NCBI RefSeq assembly: GCF_002973535.1
Contig: NZ_PVEP01000002.1
Coordinates: 538,417 to 602,416 of the forward strand
Length of the DNA stretch: 64,000 nucleotides
Origin: Albidovulum denitrificans
GTDB taxonomy: Bacteria > Pseudomonadota > Alphaproteobacteria > Rhodobacterales > Rhodobacteraceae
Direction of reading: 5' to 3'
In this document: positions 44,573 through 53,856 of the stretch, one piece after another
Layout of the letters: every line of letters starts with the position of its first letter
Position numbering within the stretch: position 1 is the stretch's first letter
Made by a program: the position numbers and the translations under genes
The notes under the pieces: generated by a model
Told to the model about the DNA's origin: nothing
What the model saw: the letters and a program-made list of their open reading frames with translations, nothing else
Databases searched by the model: none

Positions 44573-45301
44573 ATGGGACCCACAATGGCCGGTGAAGCTC
44601 AGACTGTCTTCCGCGCTAAAGGGCTGACCAAAGTCTACCGCACGGGCGCGCAGGAGGTGCACGCACTTCGCGGTATCGACTTCGAGGCAAGACGCGGGGA
44701 ATTCGTCGTCATCCTCGGACCGTCGGGTTCGGGGAAGTCAACCTTTCTGAACGTGATCGGTGGGCTAGACCAGGCGTCCGGAGGAGAAGTCTGGTTCGAG
44801 GACCATCAACTGACGGCGATGAACGAGCGTCAGCTCACTCAGTACCGGCGCGACCACGTCGGTTTCGTCTTCCAGTTCTACAACCTTGTTCCAAGCCTGA
44901 CTGCACGTGAGAACGTCAAGCTGGTTACCGAGATAGCCCGCCGGCCGATGGCAGTCGATGACGCGCTAGCATTGGTAGGGCTCTCTGAACGTCGCGATCA
45001 CTTTCCAGCCCAACTTTCGGGCGGCGAGCAGCAGCGTGTTGCAATCGCCCGGGCCATCGCCAAGAATCCTCAAGTGCTCTTGTGCGACGAGCCTACCGGG
45101 GCGTTGGACAGTGCAACCGGCGTGATGGTTTTAGAGGCGCTGACCGAGGTGAACCGTGCCGTCGGCGCGACGACGCTGGTCATCACCCACAATATGGCCA
45201 TCGGCGATATCGCCGACAGGGTGGTGTACTTCGCGGACGGGCAGATCTCCCGGGAAGTGATCAACACGACGAAGAAAGCGCCATCGGAGGTCACATGGTG
45301 A
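44573..45301 (+). CDS. LolD/MacB-type ABC ATPase
   Basis: 242 residues: Walker [10 protein letters not shown] at 49-57, signature LSGGEQQR near 150, Walker [13 protein letters not shown] near 168-179 and switch His in ITHN near 205. The PTGALD form of Walker B is typical of the MacB/LolD group that works with FtsX-like permeases. The permease gene begins inside its last codons (7-base overlap) and an adaptor gene follows, giving a three-part efflux or lipoprotein-type exporter. ATG 44585 is an alternative start. Confidence 0.92.
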   Translation: MGPTMAGEAQTVFRAKGLTKVYRTGAQEVHALRGIDFEARRGEFVVILGPSGSGKSTFLNVIGGLDQASGGEVWFEDHQLTAMNERQLTQYRRDHVGFVFQFYNLVPSLTARENVKLVTEIARRPMAVDDALALVGLSERRDHFPAQLSGGEQQRVAIARAIAKNPQVLLCDEPTGALDSATGVMVLEALTEVNRAVGATTLVITHNMAIGDIADRVVYFADGQISREVINTTKKAPSEVTW

Positions 45302-47661
45302 TCTCTCCGCTCCGCCGCAAAGTCTTGCGCGACATCGTTCGGCTGTGGCCGCAGATACTGGCCATCGCGCTAGTGCTCGCCGCGGGCGTGGCGACGATGA
45401 TCCTTGGGAACGGTGCCTATTCCTCACTGTCGGAAACACGGACGCGCTACTACGAGCAAAATCGCTTCGCCGATGTCTTCGCCGACCTGACGCGTGCGCC
45501 GCTGGCGCTCCTGGGTGAGATCAAAGCGATCGACGGGGTTCTCGACGCCGAGGCGCGGATCGTGAAGCTTGGCCTGCTGGACCTTCCGACGTTGGCCGAG
45601 CCGGGGACAGTCCTTTTTGTCTCTCTGCCGCTCGATGAGCGGTCAGGACTGAACCGGCTCTATCTGCGGCAGGGACGGCTGCCGGACCCGCAGTCGGCCG
45701 ACGAGATCGTCGTCTCGGACGGTTTCGCTCAAGCTAACCAACTTGTGCCGGGGGACAGGCTTCCCGTGCTGATGAACGGGCAGCGGCGCGAGTTGAAGAT
45801 CACCGGGGTCGCGCTATCGCCCGAGTTTATCTACGCGCTCGGCCCCGGGGAGATCATGCCTGATCCGCGACGGTTCGGCGTCGTCTGGGCGCCGCGCGCC
45901 GGCCTTGCGGCGGCCTACAACCTTCAAGGTGCCTTTTCAAACGTCGTGCTGAAGCTTGCTCCCGGCGCCTCGGAGGGCGGCGCGATCACCGAGTTGGACC
46001 GAAGCATTGCGCGCTATGGCGGCGTCGGAGCGATCGGGCGTGCGGACCAGATCTCACACGCCTTCCTCGATGCCGAACTGATGCAGCTCAGCGCCATGGT
46101 GAAAGTGCTGCCGCCGATCTTCCTGCTGGTGGCGGCTATGCTGGTCAACATGACGCTGTCGCGCCTGATCACGCTGGAGCGAGAGCAGATCGGACTTTTG
46201 AAGGCGATCGGCTACAGCTCTCGGGCGGTGGCGCAGCACTACATCGAGTTCGTCTTGCTGATCGCCATTATGGGTATCCTAATTGGCTTCGCGGCGGGAG
46301 CCTGGCTTGGCATGGGTTTGGCGCAGATGTATGTGCGGTTCTTCTCATTCCCGTTCCTGATCTTCACGCGCGACCCGCTGATTTACGGCGTGGCTGCGGT
46401 CGTCGCACTTGCGGCCGCGGTCGCGGGGGCGCTTTACGCAGTCCGCTCAGTCGTGGTCCTTCCTCCTGCCGTCGCCATGCTTCCGCCCGCGCCGGTCGAC
46501 TATCGGCGGCGTTTCGGATCCTCCGGCCGGACGTTGGGCCTACGCATGACCAAAATGATGACGGCGCGGCACCTGATCCGATGGCCGTTCCGCACGCTTT
46601 CAAGCATCTTCGGGGTCGCCATGGCGGTGGCGATCCTCGTGGCCTCGCTCTGGTCCACAGGCTCGATCGACTGGATGATCGATGTGACTTTCTTCCGTTC
46701 GGAACGCCACGACGCCGCAATCATCTTCGGCGCGCCGGAACCGCAGAGCGCTATGCTGGATGCCCTGCATATGCCCGGCGTCATGGTGTCAGAGCCGTTT
46801 CGCTCGGTCGCGGCGCGGATCAGCCACCTGAACCTGTCCAAACGGCTCAGCATCGTCGGGCGGCCCAAAGACCCGGTCCTGTCGCGAGTGCTCGATCCTG
46901 AGCTGCGGCCGATGTCCATGCCTGAGGCCGGCCTGATCCTGTCCGAAGCCTTGGCCGAGGCGTTGCAGGCGCGCCCCGGAGACCGCGTTACGGTCGAGAT
47001 TTTCGAGCGCTCACGTCCGACGATTGACCTGCCCGTCAGTGGCCTGTCGCTCGGCTACGTGGGGTTGAGTGCGGCGATGGAGATCAGTGCTTTGAACCGC
47101 CTGATGGGCGAAGGGGCGATGGTGTCAGGGTTGAACCTGACGATCGACGCATCAGAGACCGCCGCATTCTACGACGCGGCAAAGGCCGCCCCCAAGACGG
47201 AACTGATCTCGATCGCGGCGCTGACGGTCAAGCGCTTCCGCGAGACGCTTGCCGAGAACATCAACGTAATGATCACCGTCTACGTTGGCCTTGCGGCAAT
47301 CATCGCATTGGGTGTGGTCTACAACTTCTCGCGGATCATCCTTTCGGAACAGGGCCGCGAACTGGCGAGTCTCCGCGTCCTTGGTTTCACCCGGGCCGAG
47401 GTGGCGGGCGTCGTCTTCGGTGAACTCGCCGCGGTGGTCTTGCTGGCGCAGCCACTCGGCTGGCTCATCGGCTATGGCATTAGCTGCGGCCTGGTGGCTG
47501 CATTTTCCTCGGATCTATACCGCGTACCCTTGGTGCTCGGACGCGAAGTCTATGCGACGGCGAGCCTCGTAGTATGCCTCGCCGCGCTGGTGTCCGCCAT
47601 GGCAGTGTCCGGGCGGATAAATAACCTCGACATGATCGAGGTTCTGAAAACGCGGGAGTGA
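45295..47661 (+). CDS. FtsX/MacB-type ABC permease, duplicated core
   Basis: 788-residue inner-membrane protein. One membrane segment near residue 20 is followed by a ~230-residue periplasmic domain, a three-segment FtsX block (about 265-400), a second membrane segment and periplasmic domain, and a final three-segment FtsX block (about 660-780). Two FtsX domains in one chain mean it can act as a monomeric pair with an ATPase dimer. ATG 45295 has GGAGG five bases upstream; the frame to 45082 is a shadow of the ATPase gene. Works with the neighbouring ATPase and adaptor; cargo unknown. Confidence 0.88.
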   Translation: MVISPLRRKVLRDIVRLWPQILAIALVLAAGVATMILGNGAYSSLSETRTRYYEQNRFADVFADLTRAPLALLGEIKAIDGVLDAEARIVKLGLLDLPTLAEPGTVLFVSLPLDERSGLNRLYLRQGRLPDPQSADEIVVSDGFAQANQLVPGDRLPVLMNGQRRELKITGVALSPEFIYALGPGEIMPDPRRFGVVWAPRAGLAAAYNLQGAFSNVVLKLAPGASEGGAITELDRSIARYGGVGAIGRADQISHAFLDAELMQLSAMVKVLPPIFLLVAAMLVNMTLSRLITLEREQIGLLKAIGYSSRAVAQHYIEFVLLIAIMGILIGFAAGAWLGMGLAQMYVRFFSFPFLIFTRDPLIYGVAAVVALAAAVAGALYAVRSVVVLPPAVAMLPPAPVDYRRRFGSSGRTLGLRMTKMMTARHLIRWPFRTLSSIFGVAMAVAILVASLWSTGSIDWMIDVTFFRSERHDAAIIFGAPEPQSAMLDALHMPGVMVSEPFRSVAARISHLNLSKRLSIVGRPKDPVLSRVLDPELRPMSMPEAGLILSEALAEALQARPGDRVTVEIFERSRPTIDLPVSGLSLGYVGLSAAMEISALNRLMGEGAMVSGLNLTIDASETAAFYDAAKAAPKTELISIAALTVKRFRETLAENINVMITVYVGLAAIIALGVVYNFSRIILSEQGRELASLRVLGFTRAEVAGVVFGELAAVVLLAQPLGWLIGYGISCGLVAAFSSDLYRVPLVLGREVYATASLVVCLAALVSAMAVSGRINNLDMIEVLKTRE

Positions 47662-47664
47662 CAG

Positions 47665-48873
47665 ATGCGCCGATTGATACCCGTATTCATCCTGCTCGTG
47701 CTCATCGCCTTCGTGGTCTGGGCCTTTGTGCCTCGGCCGCTCGACGTCGAGGTGGCCGCAGTAACCACACGTGACCTTGAAGTCGCCGTTGAAGAGGAAG
47801 GGGTTGCGCGAATCCGCGAGGTCTACACCGTGTCGGCGACGATTGCCGGCAAGCTGCAGCGGATCAGCCTGCATGCAGGAGACAGCGTAACCGAGGGCCA
47901 GACTGTCGTGGCCTCGATTGGCCCGGCGGCGCCCGCGCTGCTGGACGCGCGCGCGCGGGCCGTGGCCGGGGCGAGCGAAGCCGCCGCCCAAGCGGCGGTG
48001 GACCTCGCTCTCGCGCAGCTCAGCCAGGCTGAGGCGATGCTGGAATATTCTACGTCCATGGCGAACCGCTCAATAGCTCTCTATGAGAAGTCCGCGATTT
48101 CGACGCAGCTCTATGACAACGCGATCCGCGATCAGCGAAGCGCTCAGGCCGCAGTGGACAGCGCGCGGGCCAACCTTTCGGTGCGCCAGCAGGAGTTGAA
48201 AAGTGCCCAAGCGGTTCTCCAGGCAGGAGATAATCCCGGCCCCGAGAGTTGTTGCGTCAAGATCGTCGCGCCGACCTCCGGCATGGTACTGCGGACGCTG
48301 ACCGAGAGCGAACAGGTGGTGCAGCCGGGTACACCAATCCTGGAAATCGGGGACCCCGAAAGCCTCGAGATCGCCGTCGATCTCCTCTCGCGCGACGCTG
48401 TGCATGTGAAGACCGGAACCGCCGCGACGATCATCGGATGGGGGGGAGCGCCGATTTCAGCGCGGGTCGAGCGGGTGGAACCCTCGGCGGAGACCAAGGT
48501 TTCGGCTCTCGGTATCGAGGAACAGCGCGTCAAGGTGATCCTGAACCTGACCGCGTCCTACGAGACATGGAAAGAGCTCGGCCATGGTTTTCGTGTCGTC
48601 GCTCGGATCGTTCTGTGGCGCGGATCGGATGTGATGACCATTCCGGTTGGCGCCCTCTTTCGCGACGGGAGGGACTGGGCGACCTATCTCGTCCGCGACG
48701 GAAAGGCGAAGCTGCAACGCATCACGATCGGGAAGCGGAACGAGGACTACGCCGAAGTGCTCGACGGGCTATCGGCGAACGACCAAGTGATCCTTCACCC
48801 CAGCGATGTCATAGCTGATGGCGTAGCCGTCGAGCCTGCGCGGCAAGACGGTGGAGAAACGACGGCACGGTGA
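47665..48873 (+). CDS. HlyD/AcrA-type periplasmic adaptor
   Basis: 402 residues: one N-terminal membrane anchor (about 5-24), a split biotinyl-lipoyl domain (near 55-90 and 185-215), a long helical hairpin with many Ala/Gln/Glu between them (about 90-175), then beta-barrel and membrane-proximal domains. It links the inner-membrane ABC permease to an outer-membrane channel, which is not encoded here and would be shared (TolC-like). Starts three bases after the permease stop. The pair C-C near residue 193 (PESCCVKI) is unusual for the lipoyl half and might form a disulfide. Confidence 0.9.
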   Translation: MRRLIPVFILLVLIAFVVWAFVPRPLDVEVAAVTTRDLEVAVEEEGVARIREVYTVSATIAGKLQRISLHAGDSVTEGQTVVASIGPAAPALLDARARAVAGASEAAAQAAVDLALAQLSQAEAMLEYSTSMANRSIALYEKSAISTQLYDNAIRDQRSAQAAVDSARANLSVRQQELKSAQAVLQAGDNPGPESCCVKIVAPTSGMVLRTLTESEQVVQPGTPILEIGDPESLEIAVDLLSRDAVHVKTGTAATIIGWGGAPISARVERVEPSAETKVSALGIEEQRVKVILNLTASYETWKELGHGFRVVARIVLWRGSDVMTIPVGALFRDGRDWATYLVRDGKAKLQRITIGKRNEDYAEVLDGLSANDQVILHPSDVIADGVAVEPARQDGGETTAR

Positions 48874-49208
48874 AATGCAACGAATTGTCAAACGCGAAAG
48901 AAGGAGTGATTGCCATTCAAACATGCGGCTAGACCCTATGGACTGACCGTCCGCATCCGAAGCAGCCGTTGTTACGTGATGCAGCGAACTTCCGCTTCAC
49001 GCCGTCCCTTCCGCATGACTTCGCAGATGCGGCTTAAAGTGAGCATGTGCAGCGAACGGCGGTAAGGTCCCGCACTGCCGACTTCCATCTTGATGGTGGG
49101 CTCGCACATGCAGCGAATGACCGATCTGGGGATGCTGCGCCGCGGCGTCGGACCGAGGCGCGAACGGCGGCAATGGGCCGGACTCGGTCCGCAGCGTCCG
49201 CCTTCGAG
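48874..49208. other. Intergenic region rich in GCAGCGAA repeats
   Basis: No gene recognised. The octamer GCAGCGAA occurs at least three times (48981, about 49047 and about 49110), the first within the dispersed 17-base repeat. It separates the efflux operon from the convergent small gene at 49209. Confidence 0.5.
48981..48997 (-). repeat. Dispersed 17-base repeat, copy 3 (inverted)
   Basis: On the minus strand this reads AAGCGGAAGTTCGCTGC, identical to the copy at 21685. Confidence 0.65.
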
Positions 49209-49394
49209 TTAATGTCCGCCATCCAGATATTCTTGGACCAGGGACAGAGACCGTCTCGTCCGCTTCGTGATACCCCTGATCTCGCGAAGCAGCCCGGCGG
49301 CTCTTGCCTGGCTGAGCTCAGCCCGCTGCCCTTCGGCCGCCAGAGCCGCGCAGTCCTCGAACTGTGCGGTCAGCCGGGCGAAGAGCTCCTGCAT
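49209..49394 (-). CDS. Small hypothetical protein, possible
   Basis: 61 residues from ATG 49394 (weak site AGGAC seven bases upstream), helical and charged, with LFARLTAQFEDCAALAAEGQ and ending in SLVQEYLDGGH. A longer frame to 49544 overlaps the neighbouring gene and is not preferred. It follows the 257-residue gene on the same strand and could be its partner. No family recognised; could still be chance. Confidence 0.4.
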   Translation of the reverse strand: MQELFARLTAQFEDCAALAAEGQRAELSQARAAGLLREIRGITKRTRRSLSLVQEYLDGGH

Positions 49395-49491
49395 TTCGGT
49401 GTCCTGCACGTTCCGGCTCCAATCCCTGTCGGGCAAGGACCGCTTCCGGCGGAGCAAAAGTCCAGTTGTTTCTGCCGTCCGGCAGAGAAAC

Positions 49492-50265
49492 TCAGGCCGT
49501 TCCGACGCTTGCGCGCAGAGCCCGCTGATACTGCCAGATCGCATGATCGAGGCTGAGCGGTGTCCAGCGGTACCCGCGCCGGGTCAGTTCACGGGCTGCC
49601 AGCCGAACCAACACCGCTGCCTGCCGCGGCTCAGGTTCTTTTTCGGTCCCCAGCGCGCAGGCGACGAAGCGCTGGATCATCCGGTCGGGCTTGATGAGGT
49701 CATCGTCACCGGCCAGCATTCTGAAATAGTCGAAAGCGATCCCGCTTCCTTGGCCCGGCAGGCCCAGAATGATCGCTTCGGCAAGCTCCAGTCGGTCCGG
49801 CGTGATGTCTGTGAAGGTGTCGATGTCACATCGCAGCAGGGCGTCGGCGAACAGCTTGACCGCCTCGGCTTTCAATATCCCCGAAGTCGTCGATGTACGC
49901 TGGCGGTTCCCGAAGAGCACCTGGGCCGCGGCCTCCGAGGTCAACCCGTCATAGAGCGCCAGCAGATCCGAGAGGCTGCGGGTTCCGGCGCCACGATCTT
50001 CGCGCAACGTCGCAAACCGCGGCCAGCCGGTCTTGTCGCAGAAGCGCGCAACGGTCGCTTGTGTGGATGTGTATTTCACGCCGATCGAAAATACCGCGTC
50101 GATCACACAAAGCGGCAGGGAGGCATAGCGGTATTCTTGCGAGACGCCGACCGGCTCCAGCCCGATCTCTTCAATATGGTCGGCGAGTATGGCGATGGGA
50201 TCGCCATATGCCCGAGGTTTCTTCGCACTCGCCCCGTTTGCCCCTTCCGCTTCCATCGTCGTCAT
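49492..50265 (-). CDS. Unknown protein, HhH-glycosylase-like helical pattern
   Basis: 257 residues, no named family. Helical throughout, with VIDAVFSIGVKYTSTQATVARFC near 45-67, LPGQGSGIAFDYFRMLAG near 160 (a GxG turn before a helix with D) and a C-terminal TPLSLDHAIWQYQRA. The combination of an early VIDAV(F/Y)S helix and a late D-H-x-I-W motif recalls helix-hairpin-helix DNA glycosylases, but the catalytic Lys/Asp pair is not clear. ATG 50265 was chosen because the upstream extension to 50415 runs through the divergent promoter. Divergent from a small HTH regulator, which probably controls it. Confidence 0.55.
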   Translation of the reverse strand: MTTMEAEGANGASAKKPRAYGDPIAILADHIEEIGLEPVGVSQEYRYASLPLCVIDAVFSIGVKYTSTQATVARFCDKTGWPRFATLREDRGAGTRSLSDLLALYDGLTSEAAAQVLFGNRQRTSTTSGILKAEAVKLFADALLRCDIDTFTDITPDRLELAEAIILGLPGQGSGIAFDYFRMLAGDDDLIKPDRMIQRFVACALGTEKEPEPRQAAVLVRLAARELTRRGYRWTPLSLDHAIWQYQRALRASVGTA

Positions 50266-50285
50266 AACCTCGCATTGTCGTCGAT

Positions 50286-50369
50286 CAGTGACATGACCAA
50301 CGCTTGCGCGGCGGCTGAGGTCAAGCGCGAATGTCACTGTTCGTCTGTAGACGGATCGGCGACATGACC
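50286..50369. promoter_or_regulatory. Operator-like repeats between divergent genes
   Basis: Inverted nonamers CAGTGACAT (50286-50294) and ATGTCACTG (50331-50339), plus a direct copy of GACATGACC at 50290-50298 and 50361-50369. They lie in the 118-base gap between the 257-residue gene and the HTH gene and are candidate binding sites for the latter. Confidence 0.45.
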
Positions 50370-50383
50370 GGCCTTTGGGCGGC

Positions 50384-50608
50384 ATGGAGATCCGTGAACG
50401 CCTGAGCCTCAACATGCGCCGTCTGCGCCAGTCGAAAGGCTGGTCGCAGGAGGAATTTGCGCATCAGGCCGGGCTGCATCGGACCTATGTCAGCGACCTG
50501 GAACGCGGGGCTCGCAATCCGACGATCACCGTGGTCGACAAGCTGGCGGTGGCGCTGGGCGTGCCGGTCGGCGCCTTACTCGACGAACAGCACTCCGCCG
50601 CGAGTTAG
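50384..50608 (+). CDS. Small XRE-family HTH regulator
   Basis: 74 residues, almost entirely one Cro/C1-type helix-turn-helix: LSLNMRRLRQSKGWSQEEFA, then HRTYVSDLERGARNPT. Such one-domain repressors control neighbouring genes and themselves in restriction systems and phages (C-protein-like). ATG 50384 is preferred over 50375. The operator-like repeats upstream are suitable targets. Confidence 0.85.
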   Translation: MEIRERLSLNMRRLRQSKGWSQEEFAHQAGLHRTYVSDLERGARNPTITVVDKLAVALGVPVGALLDEQHSAAS

Positions 50609-50977
50609 AGATTCGTCTGGTCAGTCGTTGGCGTGAAGACCATGTTTTAGGGCCTCGATGACCCCGAAAACCGCCCCGGAATGCAGATTCTATATAAACC
50701 ATTTATACATCGGGGCAGATAACCCTTGCGGTCTTGGGCAAGCGCACCAATGTAGGATCCGAGCCGCAGACAGCTGCCGGCTCTGAAGTAACGGATCGTG
50801 GATAGCATCGGACTATCACACGGGTCGGGCCGAAATCCCGGCAACTCTGCAGCAATCCACCGGGTTGCCTGCGTATCAACGGACCAACGGTGTTTAGCGG
50901 CGCCAGATCGCCGCGAATGAGATTGGAAGTCCCCGGAACGGTCTGGGGGCAAGTTGGTATGCAGAGGAGAACATCTG
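50609..50977. other. Intergenic region before ParB-like gene
   Basis: No gene supported. It holds an A/T-rich patch (TTCTATATAAACCATTTATA near 50690-50709) in otherwise GC-rich DNA, a plausible promoter for the ParB-like and methyltransferase genes, and an RBS AGAGGAGA just before the ATG at 50978. Confidence 0.4.
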
Positions 50978-51418
50978 ATGACCAACATCACCCAGGGAAC
51001 CGACGTTCCCAACCTGAGGGATGAAACCCTCGCGAAGGTCGCCCGGTATGATCCGGATGAGCTTGACTATCTCCCGCTCGACGAGCGTGAACATAGCGAC
51101 GCCGAGATCGACCACTTCCAGCGGACGATCTACGACTACACCGGGGCCCAGCCGATCGTGATCGATGACGAGTGCAATATCGTCGCCGGCCGCGGGCGCG
51201 TCGAAGCCGCCCGGCTGCTCGGTATCGAAGAGATTCCGGCCATTCCCCTGTCGTCGCTCTCGTCGGATGATCTCGATCACTACATCGAGACGATGATCCG
51301 CTTCGGCGCCTATGTCGGCTGGAGCGCCGAGATGCTGGAAACCGACCTGCAGCATCTGCTCGTGATCGAAGCGTTGATGAAGGCGGGCCGGGGCGACACT
51401 GCGGCCAAGATTCAGTGA
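50978..51418 (+). CDS. ParB-like nuclease-domain protein
   Basis: 146 residues. The middle carries the ParB/Srx-type motif VAGRGRVEAARLLGIEEIP (near 70-88), where GxGR binds nucleotide; this domain is repeated at the N-terminus of the next gene. The protein lacks the ParB helix-turn-helix, so it is not a partition protein. Single ParB-like domains are frequent in phages and integrative elements. AGAGGAGA precedes ATG 50978. Confidence 0.8.
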   Translation: MTNITQGTDVPNLRDETLAKVARYDPDELDYLPLDEREHSDAEIDHFQRTIYDYTGAQPIVIDDECNIVAGRGRVEAARLLGIEEIPAIPLSSLSSDDLDHYIETMIRFGAYVGWSAEMLETDLQHLLVIEALMKAGRGDTAAKIQ

Positions 51419-51631
51419 CGATCCGGTGAACCTGACCCGGGCACCGCAAGGTGCCCGACCAAGAGATGCGAAGTGATCGGTGGGGGGCCTGCCGATCTTG
51501 TGCCGGGAGACCGGCCCTTCGCAAGGACCCGACGGTCCGGCCTCTCCCTGAAACAGCGCTGACCGGATCGCCCTTTTGGGCGCTGGTCCCTGTCACGGCG
51601 AGCCGGCAGCGCGAACCCGAAAGGCCCCAGA

Positions 51632-52993
51632 ATGGCTGATATCAAGACCCTGCCGGAAAGCACCCGGCTCAAGATCACCTATCGCAAGACCGGCGATCTC
51701 ATTCCCTACGCGGGCAATGCCCGGACCCATAGCGAAAAGCAGATCGCCCAGATCGCGGCGTCGATCCGCCAGTTCGACTTTACCAACCCGGTGCTGATCG
51801 ACGAGAATGGCGGCATCGTCGCCGGCCACGGGCGCGTGGCTGCGGCAAAGCAGCTCGGTATCGCCGAGGTGCCGACCATCGTGCTGGGCCATCTCACGCC
51901 GGCCGAGCGGCGCGCCTATGTCATCGCCGACAACCGCCTGGCCGAGCTCGCGGGCTGGGATCGCGAGATCCTCAAGATCGAATTCCAGGCGCTGGCCGAA
52001 CTGGATCTCGACTTCGACCTGGAGATCACCGGCTTCGAGACCGCCGAGCTCGACCTGCTGCTCGACGACAGCGCGGGCGAAGATGCCGCGGACCCGGCCG
52101 ATGAGATGCCCGAACCCGAGCCGGGGCCGGCAGTGACCCAGCCGGGTGACGTCTGGCTCCTGGGCAAGCACAGGCTTATCTGCGGCGATGCGCGCGACCC
52201 GGCGACCTACGCCGCACTGATGGGCGCCGAACGCGCCCGCGCGGCGTTCACCGATCCGCCCTACAATGTGCCAATCGACGGCCATGTCTGCGGCTCCGGC
52301 GCGGTGAAACACCGCGAGTTCGCCATGGCCTCGGGCGAGATGGATGCCGGCACCTTCACCGCTTTCCTCGAAGAGTCCCTTGGCGCCATGGCCGCGGTCA
52401 GCCTCGACGGCGCGATCCACTTCACCTGCATGGACTGGCGCCACATGCCTGAGCTGCAGGCGGCGGGCTCACGCGTCTACAGCGAGCTGAAAAACCTCGT
52501 CGTCTGGGCCAAGACCAATGGCGGCATGGGGACCTTCTACCGCTCTCGGCATGAGCTGATCTATGTCTGGAAGGTGGGCACCGCGCCACACACCAACACC
52601 TTCGGCCTCGGTGAACATGGGCGCTATCGCACCAATGTCTGGGACTATCCCGGGGTAAACAGCTTTGGTGGCAATCAGAAGGATCTGGCGCTGCATCCGA
52701 CGGTAAAGCCGGTGGCGCTGGTGGCCGATGCGATCAAGGACGTCACCCGCCGCGGTGAGATCGTGCTCGACGGCTTCGGCGGCTCGGGCACCACGCTGAT
52801 CGCGGCCGAGCGCACCGGCCGTGTCGCGCGGCTGGTCGAGCTCGACCCGATCTACTGTGACCTGATCTGCCGCCGCTACGCAGCACTCACGGGCGTCGAG
52901 CCGGTGCTGGAGGCCACGGGCGAGACTTTCGAGGCTGCGGCCGAGACGCGCGCCATGGAGGCCAAGGCGCCCGAAGCGGAGGCTGCAGAATGA
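51632..52993 (+). CDS. ParB-domain/DNA methyltransferase fusion
   Basis: 453 residues. N-terminal ParB-like domain (about 15-110, VAGHGRVAAAKQLGI) fused to a DNA methyltransferase: catalytic D208-P-P-Y211 and AdoMet-binding F382-G-G-S-G386. DPPY before FxGxG places it in the beta group (N6-adenine or N4-cytosine). A Pro/Glu-rich linker lies near 150-170 and an Ala/Glu tail at the end. No restriction enzyme is adjacent, so it is an orphan methylase as in many phages and elements, probably protecting the element or altering host regulation. The next gene overlaps by 4 bases. Confidence 0.93.
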   Translation: MADIKTLPESTRLKITYRKTGDLIPYAGNARTHSEKQIAQIAASIRQFDFTNPVLIDENGGIVAGHGRVAAAKQLGIAEVPTIVLGHLTPAERRAYVIADNRLAELAGWDREILKIEFQALAELDLDFDLEITGFETAELDLLLDDSAGEDAADPADEMPEPEPGPAVTQPGDVWLLGKHRLICGDARDPATYAALMGAERARAAFTDPPYNVPIDGHVCGSGAVKHREFAMASGEMDAGTFTAFLEESLGAMAAVSLDGAIHFTCMDWRHMPELQAAGSRVYSELKNLVVWAKTNGGMGTFYRSRHELIYVWKVGTAPHTNTFGLGEHGRYRTNVWDYPGVNSFGGNQKDLALHPTVKPVALVADAIKDVTRRGEIVLDGFGGSGTTLIAAERTGRVARLVELDPIYCDLICRRYAALTGVEPVLEATGETFEAAAETRAMEAKAPEAEAAE

Positions 52994-53376
52994 GCGAGAA
53001 TGCCAAACACCCGGTGGGCTATTGCAGCCCGCCGGTACAGCACCGCTTCAAGAAGGGTAAGTCCGGTAATCCCCGGGGTCGGCCGCGCAAGCAGGATGAT
53101 CTCTGGAGCCACATGAACCGGGTGCTGAGCCGCAAGGTCAAGCTCCAGGGCAGTGACGATCAGATTCCGATCCGCGAGGCTCTGATCCGCCGTCTGCGGG
53201 AACTGGCTCTGGCCGGTGACCGCCGCGCGCTGGAGCTGCAGCGCCGGATCCTGGCCGAGGCGGCGGGTGCCGCCGATGTCGACCGGTTCGATCCGGAAGA
53301 GGAAAAGCGGAAGGTGGTGGAAGTGCTCCGCCGCATCGCCGCGGCGATGAAGAAAGACGGAGGCGGCGATGCCTGA
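52990..53376 (+). CDS. DUF5681 protein 1
   Basis: 128 residues; the DUF5681 hallmark KKGKSGNPRGRP is near residues 17-30, an AT-hook-like basic segment, followed by a helical region. Start overlaps the methyltransferase stop (ATGA). Members lie in phage-like modules next to methylases and terminases; role unknown, possibly DNA binding during packaging. Confidence 0.85.
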   Translation: MSENAKHPVGYCSPPVQHRFKKGKSGNPRGRPRKQDDLWSHMNRVLSRKVKLQGSDDQIPIREALIRRLRELALAGDRRALELQRRILAEAAGAADVDRFDPEEEKRKVVEVLRRIAAAMKKDGGGDA

Positions 53377-53767
53377 CGATTACGATATCGGCTATGGCAA
53401 GCCGCCCGAAACCAGTCGGTGGCGGAAGGGGCAGTCGGGCAATCCGAAGGGTCGGCCCAAGACCCGCGCGGACCATCTCAGGGATGCCGCAGCGATCCTG
53501 TCAGAGCCGGTAACGGCCCGGACGCCCGACGGGCGCCCCGTGTCCCTCGCCGGGCTGGAGGCCGCCTATCTGGCGCTTTGCCGCAAGGGGCTGAAGGGCG
53601 ATGTGCCAGCGCTCCTCCGCGCCATCACTATCATGCTGGAGGTCCAGCCGGCCGTCGAAGCCAAGGCCGACGACAAGCGCCGGAAGCGGGAAGAGCTGAT
53701 CGCCCGGCTCGATCGGCTCGGCCTGCCGACCGAGGCCCTGCGCAACCGGCCGCTGGAGGACGATTGA
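53369..53767 (+). CDS. DUF5681 protein 2
   Basis: 132 residues, same hallmark (RKGQSGNPKGRP near 20-31) and a helical C-terminus; overlaps the first DUF5681 gene by 8 bases. The two share the motif but little else, so they are diverged paralogues. A terminase large subunit, the usual next gene in phage modules, is not present. Confidence 0.85.
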   Translation: MPDDYDIGYGKPPETSRWRKGQSGNPKGRPKTRADHLRDAAAILSEPVTARTPDGRPVSLAGLEAAYLALCRKGLKGDVPALLRAITIMLEVQPAVEAKADDKRRKREELIARLDRLGLPTEALRNRPLEDD

Positions 53768-53856
53768 GGCCGGGAGGGCTCTCTCACCGCGGGCGGGTGA
53801 AGGCCGCACAAGCGACGCCCAGAGGATGGCCCGGAGCCGCTCCGGGGAGCATCCGT

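Noticed and set aside
50978..51418. Plasmid partition ParB and replication origin
   Set aside because: Only the ParB/Srx-like domain is present, without the DNA-binding domain or a ParA gene; context is a methylase module.
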